In this document: piece by piece, positions 43,572 through 52,821 of the stretch | Layout of the letters: each line of letters opens with the position of its first letter | How positions within the stretch are numbered: position 1 is the stretch's first letter | Source: Rhabdophis nuchalis | Lineage: Eukaryota; Chordata; Lepidosauria; Squamata; Natricidae | Reading direction: 5' to 3' | Length of the DNA: 64,000 bases | Assembly: GCA_039707465.1 (NCBI GenBank) | Contig: CM077649.1 | Location: 12,450,501-12,514,500, forward strand | Translations under genes and position numbers: made by a program | The notes under the pieces: model-generated | What the model was told of the DNA's origin: nothing | The model's input: the letters and a program-made list of their open reading frames with translations, nothing else | Databases searched by the model: none

Positions 43572-43934
43572 TCACTCTCCAGAGAGTGCCCCCCCCCAGA
43601 GTTTGTCCAGGGTCTCCCTCTTGTCATCTGCCTGACGGAGTAAATCATTTGCCATCTGCCTTAAATCCTTCTCCTCCCTTAGGAGTTCCTTTATAGAGGG
43701 GGGTGGTTGGGGACGGCGGCGTCTGGTGGTGGTCACCCCCGAGCCTATGTCTCCCGTCAGCCCCACTCCCTCTGACCAGCGATGCTGTTGTAATGCTTCT
43801 TCGGGCTTTGGCTCTAAATTTAGGCTTGCTAAAAAGTCCATCACTGACCTCGAATCCTCCTTTTGAACTGTGATATTGGAAGCGGCCTCTCCCATGGCAG
43901 CTCCTAGCAGCTCCTCTTTGGCAGGTTCCGACAT
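43572..43934 (-). pseudogene. Chromovirus gag N-terminus (120 codons)
   Basis: Starts MSEPAKEELLGAAMG at 43934, 33 bases inside the 5' LTR, and includes a coiled-coil-like segment (IKELLREEKDLRQMANDLLR). It stays open until a run of nine G (about 43592-43600), where a slip leads to early stops. The other frame stays open to a run of seven C (about 43510-43516), after which the main gag register resumes. Both breaks are in homopolymers, so sequencing or assembly error is possible. Confidence 0.75.
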
Positions 43935-43953
43935 CAGGTTGTGATTTGTAGTG

Positions 43954-43964
43954 ACTTCCTGCTT
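43954..43964 (-). other. Probable self-priming site of the chromovirus element
   Basis: Three bases inside the 5' LTR the sense strand reads AAGCAGGAAGT, not the TGG expected for a tRNA primer. It is exactly complementary, over 11 bases, to ACTTCCTGCTT within the LTR (44084-44074 and 38785-38775), about 30 nt downstream of a TTTAATAA box, i.e. the expected start of the transcript. This is the arrangement by which Tf1/sushi-type elements prime reverse transcription from their own RNA 5' end. Confidence 0.75.
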
Positions 43965-43967
43965 AAG

Positions 43968-44358
43968 TGTCAGGGCTCACTTCTTCGAGTACTCAAGAAA
44001 GACCACACTTAAACATAGTTTGGAAAGAATAAGGTTACTTTTACTGAATACAGAAGATCAGCGAACCAAGGTAAAGCAGGAAGTGACTAGTTTAGGCATG
44101 AAGAGTGATTATTAAAGCTTAAGCCCACCCCAATAACCCTAAACCCCCCCCCCAGCAGTGTCCAATGCACTTTCGTCTCCGACATCAGGTGGGCAATACG
44201 TCCAACGCCATCATCAGCATGGAATGTGATACCGTTAGAACAGAGATAACACCGGCCCGTACCATCTTCCACCAGCACTCATAGTTGACCCCGAGTTCCC
44301 ACCCTCCCCGTTTCTATGGCAGCCAAGCAGCATAGTGAAGACAGAGCGAAGGCTGACA
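43968..44358 (-). repeat. 5' LTR of the chromovirus element (391 bp)
   Basis: Same length as its partner, with 9 differences. On the sense strand a TATA-like TTTAATAATC lies at about 44117-44108 and the putative RNA start ACTTCCTGCTT at 44084-44074. Confidence 0.92.
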
Positions 44359-44611
44359 CACGGACCTCCACTCCTTCCGTCAAAAATTAAAAACACATTT
44401 CTTCTGCTTGGCCAGCCTGGGATAACTTAACTGTTTTTAGGGTTTTTTTAGGGGTTGTTTTAGTTTTAACATGGGATTTTAGCGCAGGGTTTTAGTTTAA
44501 TTCTTTTTAATGCTGTATTGTTTGTGGTTTTTATATGTATTTTTAATCTCCCTGTGCCCCGCCTCGAGTCCCTTTGGGAAGAGAGAGTGGGTTATAAATT
44601 AAATTATTATT

Positions 44612-45854
44612 CATAAATAATAATAATAATAATAATTTAATTTTATATCCCGCTCTCTCTCCCCAAGGGGACTCGAGGCGGGGCACAGGCAATTAAAAAT
44701 ACAAATGAAACCACAGACAAATACAAAATACAAAATTAAAAATAGATTAAATTGATCCTGCGCTAAAACCCATACACTAAACTAAAAATTACCCCTAGAA
44801 ACCCTTAACCTAAAAAGAGACTACCCAAGGCCGGCCAGACGAAAAAAGTGTGTCTTTAATTTTAAGCGGAAGGAGCGGAGGTCCATGGTTGTCCTGATAT
44901 CGGGGGGGAAGGTCATTCCAGAGGGCTGGGCCCGCCACAGAGAAGGCCCTTCCCCTGGGCGTCGCCCGCTGACAAAGTCTAGTGGACGGCACCCGGAGAA
45001 GTCCCTCTCTGTGGGAGCGAATCGGCCGTGAGGATGTATGGGGCAGGATCCGATCCCGCAGGTAGCTAGGTCCCGAGCCATGGAGCGCTTTGAAGATGGT
45101 AATTAACACCTTGAAGCGCACCCGGAAGACGACAGGTAGCCAGTGCAGCTCGCGCAAGAGCGGTGTTACGTGGGCAAACCTAGAGGTGCCCATAATTGCT
45201 CGCGCGGCTGCGTTCTGGACCAACTGAAGCCTCCGGGTACACCTCAAGGGGAGCCCCATGTAGAGAGAGTTGCAATAATCCAGTCGGGATGTCACGAGAG
45301 CATGAGTGACTGTGCGAAGGGCGTCCCGATCCAATAGGGGGCGCAACTGGCGTACCAGGTGAACCTGGTAAAACGCCCTCCTGGCCACGGCTGTCACTTG
45401 ATCTTCCATGGACAGCCGGGTATCCAGGAGGACACCCAAGTTGCGCGCCCCATCCACAGGGGCAAGATGTTCGCCCCCTATGGCCAGCGTTGGAGAGAGC
45501 TGGTTGAATCGGGCAGCCGGAAACCACAGCCACTCGGTCTTGGTCGAGTTGAGCCTAAGTCCGTTACTTCCCATCCAGATCCGCACGGCTTCCAGGCACT
45601 GGCACATCACCGCTACGGCATCGTTGGGGTGGTTTGGGGTAGATATGTACAGCTGGGTGTCATCAGCGTACAGGTGGTACTCTACCCCAAAACCACGGAT
45701 GATCTCGCCCAGCGGCTTCATGTATGCGTTAAACAGGAGAGGCGAGAGGACCGACCCCTGAGGCACCCCGCATGTGAGGGGTCTCGGGGTCGACCTCTGC
45801 TCTCCTGCCCGCACAAATTGCGATCGGCCAGAGAGGTAGGAGGAGAACCACCGT
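44612..45854 (-). mobile_element. L2-like LINE, 5'-truncated in the RT, C-terminal half nearly intact
   Basis: Frame 45871-44810 enters the element at W-F-S-S-Y-L-S-G-R and carries [20 protein letters not shown] (the normal glycine), [23 protein letters not shown] and the C-terminal domain. It is lost near its end by a slip at a run of seven G (44904-44910); the final residues FFRLAGLG continue in the next frame (45081-44821). Its tail faces the tail of the plus-strand LINE fragment ending at 44611. Confidence 0.9.
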
Positions 45855-46489
45855 ATTATACCAATTGCCACCTAGAATTTGCTGCAGGATCTATAAAGCT
45901 TCCAGTGTAATCAATAAATAATCCTTCACAGCAGCATAATCAACCTTCATTTCATCTAATGCTTTTCATGTTCAGTCCAACTAACAGTGCTCTTCTGTCT
46001 TATGAATCCCTTTGAGGGTGTTCTGAATTTGTTTTGGTTATCTTTACAAAAATTTGCTTGGCAGGCTGCCAAAAGGATATTGGCAATATGAGCCTCTTAG
46101 GCCCAAACTTTTTGTGTTCCCATATGCTCAATTAATCAGAACTGCAGCCTAAACATTGCTGAATTCTGCTGAGAGTGTTGGTGAGTTCATTTTAAAAGGG
46201 GGGGGGGAAGTATTTTTAATGCCCATGACACAAAGTTGTTTTTCCTGAGGGAATTTTTCCACTGACTTTTTAATTTCCAGCTGTTTTCAAAATAAATAAG
46301 CTGAACCTTAAGAGTCATATGGAGCTGCTCTTAAAATGTGTCCAGAAACCTCAATTGGTATCTCAATGTTGCTATTCTAGTGCTGCCTAAGTCTGGCAGA
46401 ACAGGATATACTTTACATCTCCAGTATTGAACTGACCAAACCAAGTTTATTGTTTCAGACAAAGGTCTGCATATGAAAACCTCTCAAAT
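45855..46489. other. Stretch without gene
   Basis: Unique DNA with a run of about 10 G at 46198-46207. Nothing else was recognised. Confidence 0.5.
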
Positions 46490-47299
46490 AAAAATAACTC
46501 ATGGGGGAACTCATCAAATTTGCAGACGACACCAAGCTGGCAGGAATAGCCAACACTCCAGAAGATAGGCTTAAGATACAGGAGGATCTTGACAAACTTG
46601 AACATTGGGCACTATCCAATAAAATGAAATTCAATTGTGAAAAAAGTAAGGTTCTACATTTAGGCAAGAAAAACAAAATGCACAGGTACAGTATAGGTGG
46701 TACCTTGCTCAATAGTAGCAACTGTGAGAGGGATCTTGGAATCCTAGTGGACAACCATTTAAATATGAGCCAGCAGTGTGCAGCAGCTGCCAAAAAAGCC
46801 AACACAGTTCTAGCATGCATAAACAGAGGGATAGAATCTAGATCACGTGAAGTGTTAATGCTACTGTATAGTGCCTTGGGAAGGCCACACTTGGAATACT
46901 GCATACAGTTTTGGTCGCCACGATGTAGAAAAGACGTGGAGACTCTGGAAAGAGTGCAGAGAAGAGCAACCAAGATGATTAGGGGACTGGAGACTAAAAC
47001 ATATGAAGAACGGTTGCAGGAGCTGGGTATGTCTAGTTTGATGAAGAGAAGGACCAGGGGAGACATGATAGCAGTGTTCCGATATCTCAGAGGGTGCCAC
47101 AAAGAAGAGGGAGTCAAACTATTCTCCAAGGCACCTGGGGGCAGGACAAGAAGCAATGGGTGGAAACTAATCAAGGAGAGAAGCAACTTAGAACTAAGGA
47201 GAAATTTCCTGACAGTTAGAACAATTAATCAGTGGAACAGCTTGCCTCCAGAAGTTGTGAATGCCCCAACCCTGGAAGTCTTTAAAAAGATGTTAGATA

Positions 47300-48327
47300 A
47301 GAAAACATCAATTTCAAGAAGGAGCTATTGGACACACGGAAGCAAGTGCTGGAAAATACACAGAAGAATGAAGAATTGGAAGGGGGGTTGGTGGGGGTTA
47401 AGGGAGAGATTGAAAATGTTACTAAAAAGGTTGGGGAAACAAATGGGCATGTGTCTAGGATTGATATGGAAAGAATGACATATTTTTTGAGATTTCAGAA
47501 CGTTCTTGAGGAATCTGGTGAATGCCTCCCTGATCTTATGAGCACGATTTTAGCAGACTATTTACAAAAACCTAAGGATGAGATCAGGGGGGACATTGAC
47601 CTAGCCTACAGAATTAACTCAGCATATGCCAGGATAAATGAAGTGCCTAGAGTGATACATGTGAAATTTGTTAGAAGGTCAACCAGAGAGGAAATCCTGA
47701 AAGTGCAGAGAGGTAGTCCATTAATCTACCAACAAAAAGAGGTTACTATCTTGAAGCAGATCCCTAGAAAGATTCGAGATGCAAGGAGGAAATTTTCCTT
47801 CTTGTCTAAAACATTGTTTGATCATGGGATTTGGTTCAAGTGGGTGACACCCGAAGGGATGCTGGTGTTCTGGGAAGGAGGAAGAGTGAGGATTAAAACA
47901 GTTGCTGAGGCGGAAGCCTTTCTTAAAAAACATTCCTCTATCCTGGGGGAAGATCCAGGGGGGACGGAGGGGGCCACGGCCCCGCCTACTGGGGGCCTGG
48001 AAGGAGAAAAAGAAGATTCAATTGCCAAGAGACTTAGATCAAAAAAATAACTTTGCCTTGACTTTTTTTTTGAACAATTTTGCATAATATCTGTATTTGG
48101 ATTTTTTTGTAAAGGACTGACAGTATTGAACTGAGAATTTAGATATATGTACACGCTTTCACTTTGTAGTGTGATGAAAAATGTTTTTTTTTAAATTGTT
48201 ATTAATGTATTTTGAGGTCCCGGAAGAGCCGACGACTCCGACGTGAATGCTTTCAAAATTTCTTTGTATCCCTTACCCTATCCTACAGAAAAAATGTAAA
48301 ACCAATAAAACTTTTTCAATATAAAAA
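47300..48327 (+). mobile_element. ORF1-only L1-type (HAL1-like) insertion
   Basis: About 1030 bp flanked by a perfect 16-bp duplication AAAAAGATGTTAGATA (47284-47299 and 48328-48343) and ending in an A tail after 'aaccaataaaactttttc'. It contains the C-terminal two thirds of an L1-type ORF1 and about 280 bp of 3' UTR with nothing of ORF2 between. The same CR1 positions at 36.3 kb and 50.2 kb are uninterrupted, acting as empty sites. L1 elements lacking ORF2 are known as HAL1 in mammals; I am using the name by analogy. Confidence 0.85.
47301..48050 (+). CDS. L1-type ORF1 protein, 5'-truncated (RNA-binding chaperone)
   Basis: Open from the insertion boundary (ENINFKKELL at 47301) to a stop at 48048-48050. 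The start is coiled-coil-like (heptads rich in E, K, L, V), followed by an RRM-type region (MTYFLRFQNVLE ... DLAYRINSAYARINEVPRV, then IHVKFVRRSTREEIL) and a C-terminal domain (ILKQIPRKIRDARRKF, then WVTPEGMLVFWEGGRVRI). The tail is acidic, then basic (AKRLRSKK). This order matches L1 ORF1p, which trimerises and coats the element RNA. The N-terminus is lost by 5' truncation, so there is no native start codon; a TTG lies at 47328. No frame break is present. Confidence 0.82.
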   Translation, partial: ENINFKKELLDTRKQVLENTQKNEELEGGLVGVKGEIENVTKKVGETNGHVSRIDMERMTYFLRFQNVLEESGECLPDLMSTILADYLQKPKDEIRGDIDLAYRINSAYARINEVPRVIHVKFVRRSTREEILKVQRGSPLIYQQKEVTILKQIPRKIRDARRKFSFLSKTLFDHGIWFKWVTPEGMLVFWEGGRVRIKTVAEAEAFLKKHSSILGEDPGGTEGATAPPTGGLEGEKEDSIAKRLRSKK

Positions 48328-48440
48328 AAAAAGATGTTAGATAGCCATTTGTCTGAAATGGTATAAGGTTCCTGTCCACTTAGGGGGTTGGACTAGAAGA
48401 CCTACAAGGTCCCTTCCAACTCTGCTATTGTATTGTATTA

Positions 48441-48946
48441 TTGTAATAAAATAAAACTAGTGTTGTAAATCCAAATTGACAATCTGTCATATTTGTATCA
48501 GTTGCTGCCATGCTTTATTTTTTTCATTTTGTTTTTTATTTTTTCCTTATACAACACATTACAATCATTATATCAATGTTTTTGTGTCATCATACCTGTA
48601 CATGTATATATTATTTCGCTGCTATATTTACACACTTTTATATAAGGTTATATATGTATATATATATATATTGTTTTTGGCTTAATTGGTTTTGTTCTTG
48701 TTTTGCAACCATTTATACCAAATTTTCCAAATGTCATAATTTTCTGACTCTTCTTTGTCTTTTAATTTTAGTGTTAATTTGTCCATCTCTGCACAGTTCA
48801 AAATTTTTTGTATCACTAATTCATCCAAGGGGGCATTATTTTGTTTCCAGCATTGGGCAAATGCTATTCTAGCTGTGGTTAGCAGATGTGTTAATATGTA
48901 CTTGATTTTCTTTGTATATTTCCCTTTGATTATTCCCAGCAGAAAG

Positions 48947-49005
<59 letters not shown>

Positions 49006-49370
49006 CTTTATTGTCATTGTACTAAAATTACAATGAAATTGGTTAGATTTCGGGTTTGTATTCTATTTGTTCTCCTATAATTTCTTGCACCCATTTCCAA
49101 ATTTTTATCCAATATTTTTGTCTTTCTGGACAAGTCCACCATATGTGATAAAAAGTGTTTGTTTACATTTCCAGCATGTCGGATTCATTTCTGGGTACAT
49201 TTTAGCCAATCTTGTTGGTGGTAAATGCCAATGATAAAACATTTTGTACGTATTTTCTTTAAGTGTTAGCGACTGTATTAACTTATAATTTGTGCTCCAA
49301 ATTCTTTCCCAATCCACTAGATCTATTTTGTAGATGCCATGCTTTCATTCAGCCATGTAAAATATGGCTG
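48441..49370 (-). mobile_element. L1 LINE, ORF2 C-terminal fragment and 3' UTR
   Basis: Minus strand: YKLIQSLTLKENTYKMFYHW, then C-W-K-C (frame 49317-49105), then after a short insertion FLLGIIKGKYTKKIKY and LLTTARIAFAQCWKQN to a stop at 48682. The 3' UTR ends in an A-rich tail near 48520. Its ORF2 is of a different L1 subfamily from those at 1.7 and 37.4 kb. The 3' UTR recurs at 35986-36117. The 5' boundary near 49370 is uncertain. Confidence 0.8.
48947..49045 (-). mobile_element. 3'-tail-only insertion of the deleted LINE family, in L1
   Basis: (TAA)n plus 'tctttattgtcattgtac' and 'aaaattacaatgaaattggt' match the tail of the elements at 28326 and 51643. It splits the L1 codons for K-P-E-I and F-L-L-G, which rejoin when it is removed, leaving an ATCT-like duplication. 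Confidence 0.75.
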
Positions 49371-49507
49371 AGTTGGTTAGAGTCCGAGAGTTTACCATTG
49401 TATGTTCCTGCCCTCCCTGGGAGATGTTCCTCAGGTCTATTCTCTGTAAAAATTACAGTGAAACAAAATCTGTTGGACAGTTTCTATCCCCCTAGAATCC
49501 TCTAGGC

Positions 49508-49643
49508 CAGGGGTCTGCAAAGTTGGCTCTTTTTAAGACTGGTGGACTTCAGCTCCCAGAATTCCCCAGCCAGCCTGGCTGGCTGGGGAATTCTGGGAGT
49601 TGAAGTCCACCAGTCTTAAAAGAGCCAACTTTGCAGACCCCTG
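49508..49643. mobile_element. Palindromic hAT MITE, copy 7
   Basis: A 136-bp palindrome, CAGGGGTCTGC ends, 'aagactggtggacttcagc' arms. Flanks CTCTAGGC (49500-49507) and ATCTAGGC (49644-49651), 7 of 8 identical, central TA. Confidence 0.9.
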
Positions 49644-49651
49644 ATCTAGGC

Positions 49652-50063
49652 AGAAACATTCAGTTAGTGGGGTTTGGGCAAAACTAACCAATGGAAGCAC
49701 ATCTCTAAAAAAAACCTCCCATAATCTGGGGAAGATTAATATATACAAATAACTTTCAGACTGCCATGTATCTTTTTCTATCAGAGTTTTTATTTTGAAA
49801 AATGAGAATTATAAAATCAAACAGAAAAGGGGAAAGTTGTGGGGGTGAGAAACGTACTATACGACAAATAGGAAAAAAGAGCTTGATCCAATTTTTAAGT
49901 ACATGAATAAACTTCGACCATTCAGAATAATACTGTTAAATCTTTCCATTATACCAACAGAGAACCACTATACAGTCAGAAAAATAAATATATATAATCA
50001 ATCTAAGATTTCAATTTAGAGGTTGCACCATCTTTCCCAGTGGGGGGGGGGGGTTCAATTTAC
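49652..50063. other. Stretch without gene
   Basis: Unique DNA with a run of about 12 G near 50042-50053. Nothing else was recognised. Confidence 0.45.
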
Positions 50064-50545
50064 AATACAATACAATACAATAGCAGAATTGAAGGGACCT
50101 TGTAGGTCTTCTAGTCCAACCCCTGCGTAGGCAGGAACCTTATATCATTTCAGACAAATGGCTATCTAACATTTTCTTAAAGACTTCCAGGGTTGGGGCA
50201 TTCACAACTTCTGGAGGCAAGCTGTTCCAGAGGTTAATTGTTCTAACTGTCAGGAAATTTCTCCTTAGTTCTAAGTTGCTTCTCTCCTTGATTAGTTTCC
50301 ACCCATTGCTTCTTGTCCTGTCCCCAGGTGCTTTGGAGAATAGTTTGGCTCCCTCTTCTTTGTGGCACCCTCTGAGATATCGGAACACTGCTATCATTTC
50401 TCCCCTGGTCTTTCTCTTCATCAAACTAGACCTACCCAGTTCCTGCAACCGTTCTTCATATGTTTTAGCCTCCAATCCCCTAATCATCTTGGTTGCTCTT
50501 CTCTGCACTCTTTCCAGAGTCTCCACATCTTTTCTACATCGTGGA
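50064..50545 (-). mobile_element. CR1 LINE, 3' end
   Basis: Frame 50526-50140 reads METLERVQRRATKMIRGLEA, LGRSSLMKRKTRGEMIAVFR, W-N-S-L-P-P-E-V-V and FKKMLDSHLSEMI, with no breaks. The short 3' UTR and three AATAC units follow. It is close to the CR1 at 46490. Confidence 0.9.
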
Positions 50546-50951
50546 ATTTTACTACCGGTTTGCCTCCCGCCACCACCACTACTACCACTTCACCTGATTC
50601 GAGGTGAACCAGCAGAAACCCACCTTTCCAAAATCAAAGGGTGCTTTCTTTTCTTTTCTTTTGTACTTGTTTTGTACAGTTCATGACAGGGTGATACTTC
50701 CCATTTTTCAATATATGGTACATTTAACAGTTTCAATATAATACCACTGACAGCCAGCTTTCTCTGAGGTATACAATAAACATGAAATACTATGTTTTTG
50801 AATGAATTTCTTCTTAAAATAATGAAAAACATACTTTATCTGTTTACATGTTCTCCACTTCAAAACAGATGGTAATGTTGAGAATGATTCCAGAATTTTA
50901 GAGGTAGCTAATTCATCTGCAGTAAACTGTGAAAACATGAGTCCTTCTATG
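50546..50951. other. Stretch without gene
   Basis: Includes 'actaccggtttgcctcccgc' to 'agcagaaacccacct' (50549-50626), faintly similar to the end of the CAGTGGTGGG MITEs. Otherwise unique. Confidence 0.35.
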
Positions 50952-51534
50952 TATTTATTTATTTTATTACATTTGTATAACCGCGCCTATCTCCCCGAAT
51001 TTGAATTTTGAATTTATTTATATTTATATCCCGCCCTTCTCCACAGAGGACCCAGGGCGGTGCACAGGAATTTAAAAACATACAAAAATACAAAAAATAA
51101 ATACATAATTTAAGATATATTAAACTATCCTAATCCTATGCTAAAACCAAATTTTAAAATACCCAATTTAAAACTTTCTAAAAAGTCCCCGTGGGAGGTT
51201 AGGCTAGGCCGGCTTGTTGGAAAAGATGTGTCTTTAGACATTGGTGGAAGAGGCGGAGGTCGGTGATGGTGCGTAATTCAGGGGGTAGGTCGAAGGGACT
51301 CAGGGCGGTGCACAGGAAGTTAAAACAGAAAATACAAAACATAGCAATAATAAATATGACTAAGGCTAAAATCCAATTAAATACGAGATGCCCTGTGCTA
51401 AAATTCCCTAAAACTGTTTGCCCATTTAAAATCCAATTAAAACAATTTAAAATCCAGTCTACAAAGGTGATTGAGCGGATTAGGCCAAGCCGGCAAGATG
51501 GAAGAAATATGTCTTCAGATGTTGGCGGAAGGAG
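50952..51534 (-). mobile_element. L2-like LINE 3' UTR, interrupted by a second L2-like fragment
   Basis: Tail and half hairpin at 50952-50999 ('accgcgcctatctccccgaa') and the remainder from 51291 ('cgaagggactcagggcggtg') rejoin across the inner fragment 51000-51290. CGAA is repeated at both junctions (50996-50999 and 51291-51294). Confidence 0.85.
51000..51290 (-). mobile_element. L2-like LINE 3' fragment nested in another
   Basis: Minus-strand C-terminal codons (...PPELRTITDLRLF...) and the 3' UTR of the 'cagggcggtgcacagg' / 'cgcccttctccaca' hairpin type. Inserted exactly within the hairpin of the older copy. Confidence 0.85.
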
Positions 51535-51563
51535 CCAACAACTAAACAACTATACTGTCATTG

Positions 51564-51564
<1 letters not shown>

Positions 51565-51642
<78 letters not shown>
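51565..51642. repeat. (TAA)n microsatellite
   Basis: About 26 uninterrupted TAA units, directly at the tail of the deleted LINE copy to its right. Confidence 0.95.
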
Positions 51643-52022
51643 CTTTACTGTCATTGTAATAATACTGTAATAAAATTACAATGAAATTGGTTTGAGCGCC
51701 GTTCCAACACTTGCACCAGGTGGGATACAGACAGCAGTGACAGCCACAACAGGAATCTCTCCAGGCAAACGAAAAGGCCGACAAATGACTGTTGAAACAA
51801 AATGGCTGACAAATGACAGTTGAAAAGGATCAACTGCACCCTGTCTTCTGTTATCCATTTCTTCAAATCTGTTTGGCATCCCAGGAGTTGGTGGAAGAGG
51901 AAAATGCACGTCTCTTTTTCTTTTTTCTTTTACAGTAGGTTCAGAGCGAGTTTTGATGGAAAAGTCTGCTGTGACACCAGGAGCTCAAAGCCGCTGCGCC
52001 TAAGCGCGCCGCCATCTTGGAT
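51643..52022 (-). mobile_element. Internally deleted LINE derivative with GC-rich 5' end, copy 2
   Basis: Minus strand: a GC-rich start, 'atccaagatggcggcgcgct' (52022-52003), containing the CAAGATGGCGGC motif typical of YY1 sites; a short leader; an endonuclease piece (VICRPFRLPGEIPVVAVTAV then C-I-P-P-G-A-S-V-G-T-A-L); then directly the tail 'ttcattgtaattttattac' ... 'caatgacagtaaag' and (TTA)n. The reverse transcriptase is missing. The junction is the same as in the copy at 28326-28629. A local duplication of 'aaatggctgacaaatgacag' is also present. It looks like a full-length non-autonomous derivative. Confidence 0.65.
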
Positions 52023-52821
52023 GCATCTAAAGTATTAATAAAAAAAACCCTGCAATGTTCAGATTCAATTTCTTCCAAACTGAAATTGATCATGCAAATA
52101 AGGGTCAAAGTTATGCTTCCATCTCTACATATCCAAATAATTACAGTCCTTCATGCAAGAAAAGCACTAATGATATTGCTTTAAAAAAAAGTGAATAGAG
52201 GCAGTTTGCTATACCATGATTAAGCTGCTGAGCTAGAAACTGGGGGACTGTGAGTCCTAGTCCTTCCCTAGACATGAATCCAGATGGGTGATTCTAGATT
52301 TGTCACTCCCTTTCAGCCCTAGAAAGAATGCAATGTCAAACCACTTCTGAAAAATGTCATCAAGAAAATTGCATGTCAAATCCGCATAGACTGATCTAGG
52401 TCCCATGATCTAGAAGGGCTCATACATAACTTTCTAATTGTTCCCATTTATATCAAGTCGAATCAAGTAAAAATGTATGCCCAGTGATAAAACCTTACCT
52501 CAAAAAGGTTATAATCCATTATTAGATGCTGGCTATAATTTACATAAAGAAAATCTAGGAGGTTGTACTTCCTGTAGAAAACGTTTTCATATCCTATTTC
52601 ATCTTTATTCTTAGACATAGTTGCAAGTTGTATATGCTTTCTTAGAAAATAAGCATGATAGATGTGGCTGGAGCCAGGATATTGTGTTACCATTATATCT
52701 GGAAGGAAAATTGAGCTAATCAAAAGCATCCAGAAACCTTTTAAATGATAGCAAGGTGTGTTGAAGTCAATCAATGCTTTGTGACTGCACTAATGGCATC
52801 CATTTGAGGAATAAAGAAAGT
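52023..52821. other. Stretch without gene
   Basis: Unique AT-rich DNA. A 103-codon minus-strand frame (52774-52463) shows no recognisable domain. Confidence 0.45.

Larger units (their letters stand above)
38669..44358 (-). mobile_element. Chromovirus-type Ty3/Gypsy retrotransposon, complete but decayed (5690 bp)
   Basis: Two 391-bp LTRs (9 differences, about 2.3 percent), 5-bp target duplication CACGG (38664-38668 and 44359-44363), and gag, protease, RT, RNase H, integrase and chromodomain sequence in a single frame register apart from a few breaks. The gag type (F-D-G-N-P-E-D-L...F), one CCHC knuckle, GPY/F module, chromodomain and non-tRNA primer site together point to the Tf1/sushi branch of chromoviruses. 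Confidence 0.93.
38583..44611 (+). mobile_element. L2-like LINE 3' fragment, split by the chromovirus insertion
   Basis: The first part, 38583-38668 (GRAFSVAGPTLWNDLPPKIRTTT), and the second, 44364-44611 ('acctccactccttccgtcaaa', 3' UTR, hairpin, tail), rejoin exactly when the Gypsy element and one copy of the 5-bp duplication CACGG are removed. The LINE fragment was therefore present before the Gypsy element arrived. Confidence 0.88.
46490..48440 (+). mobile_element. CR1 LINE, RT palm to 3' end, split by an HAL1-like insertion
   Basis: From 46501 an open frame reads the RT active site (L-I-K-F-A-D-D-T-K-L), then KMKFNCEKSKVLHLGKKN, DLGILVDNHLNMSQQCA, LYSALGRPHLEYCIQFW, LERVQRRATKMIRGLE and W-N-S-L-P-P-E-V-V, all typical of CR1 ORF2. 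It stays open to codon F-K-K-M-L-D, where the insertion at 47300-48327 cuts it; the last codons and 3' UTR resume at 48344 and end in an ATTGT-type tail (about 48428-48440). It is 5'-truncated, lacking the endonuclease and RT fingers. The unbroken frame up to the insertion indicates a fairly young copy. Confidence 0.9.

Noticed and set aside
52463..52774. 103-codon minus-strand frame
   Set aside because: AT-rich with no domain, no conserved context and no splice or retrogene features; probably chance.
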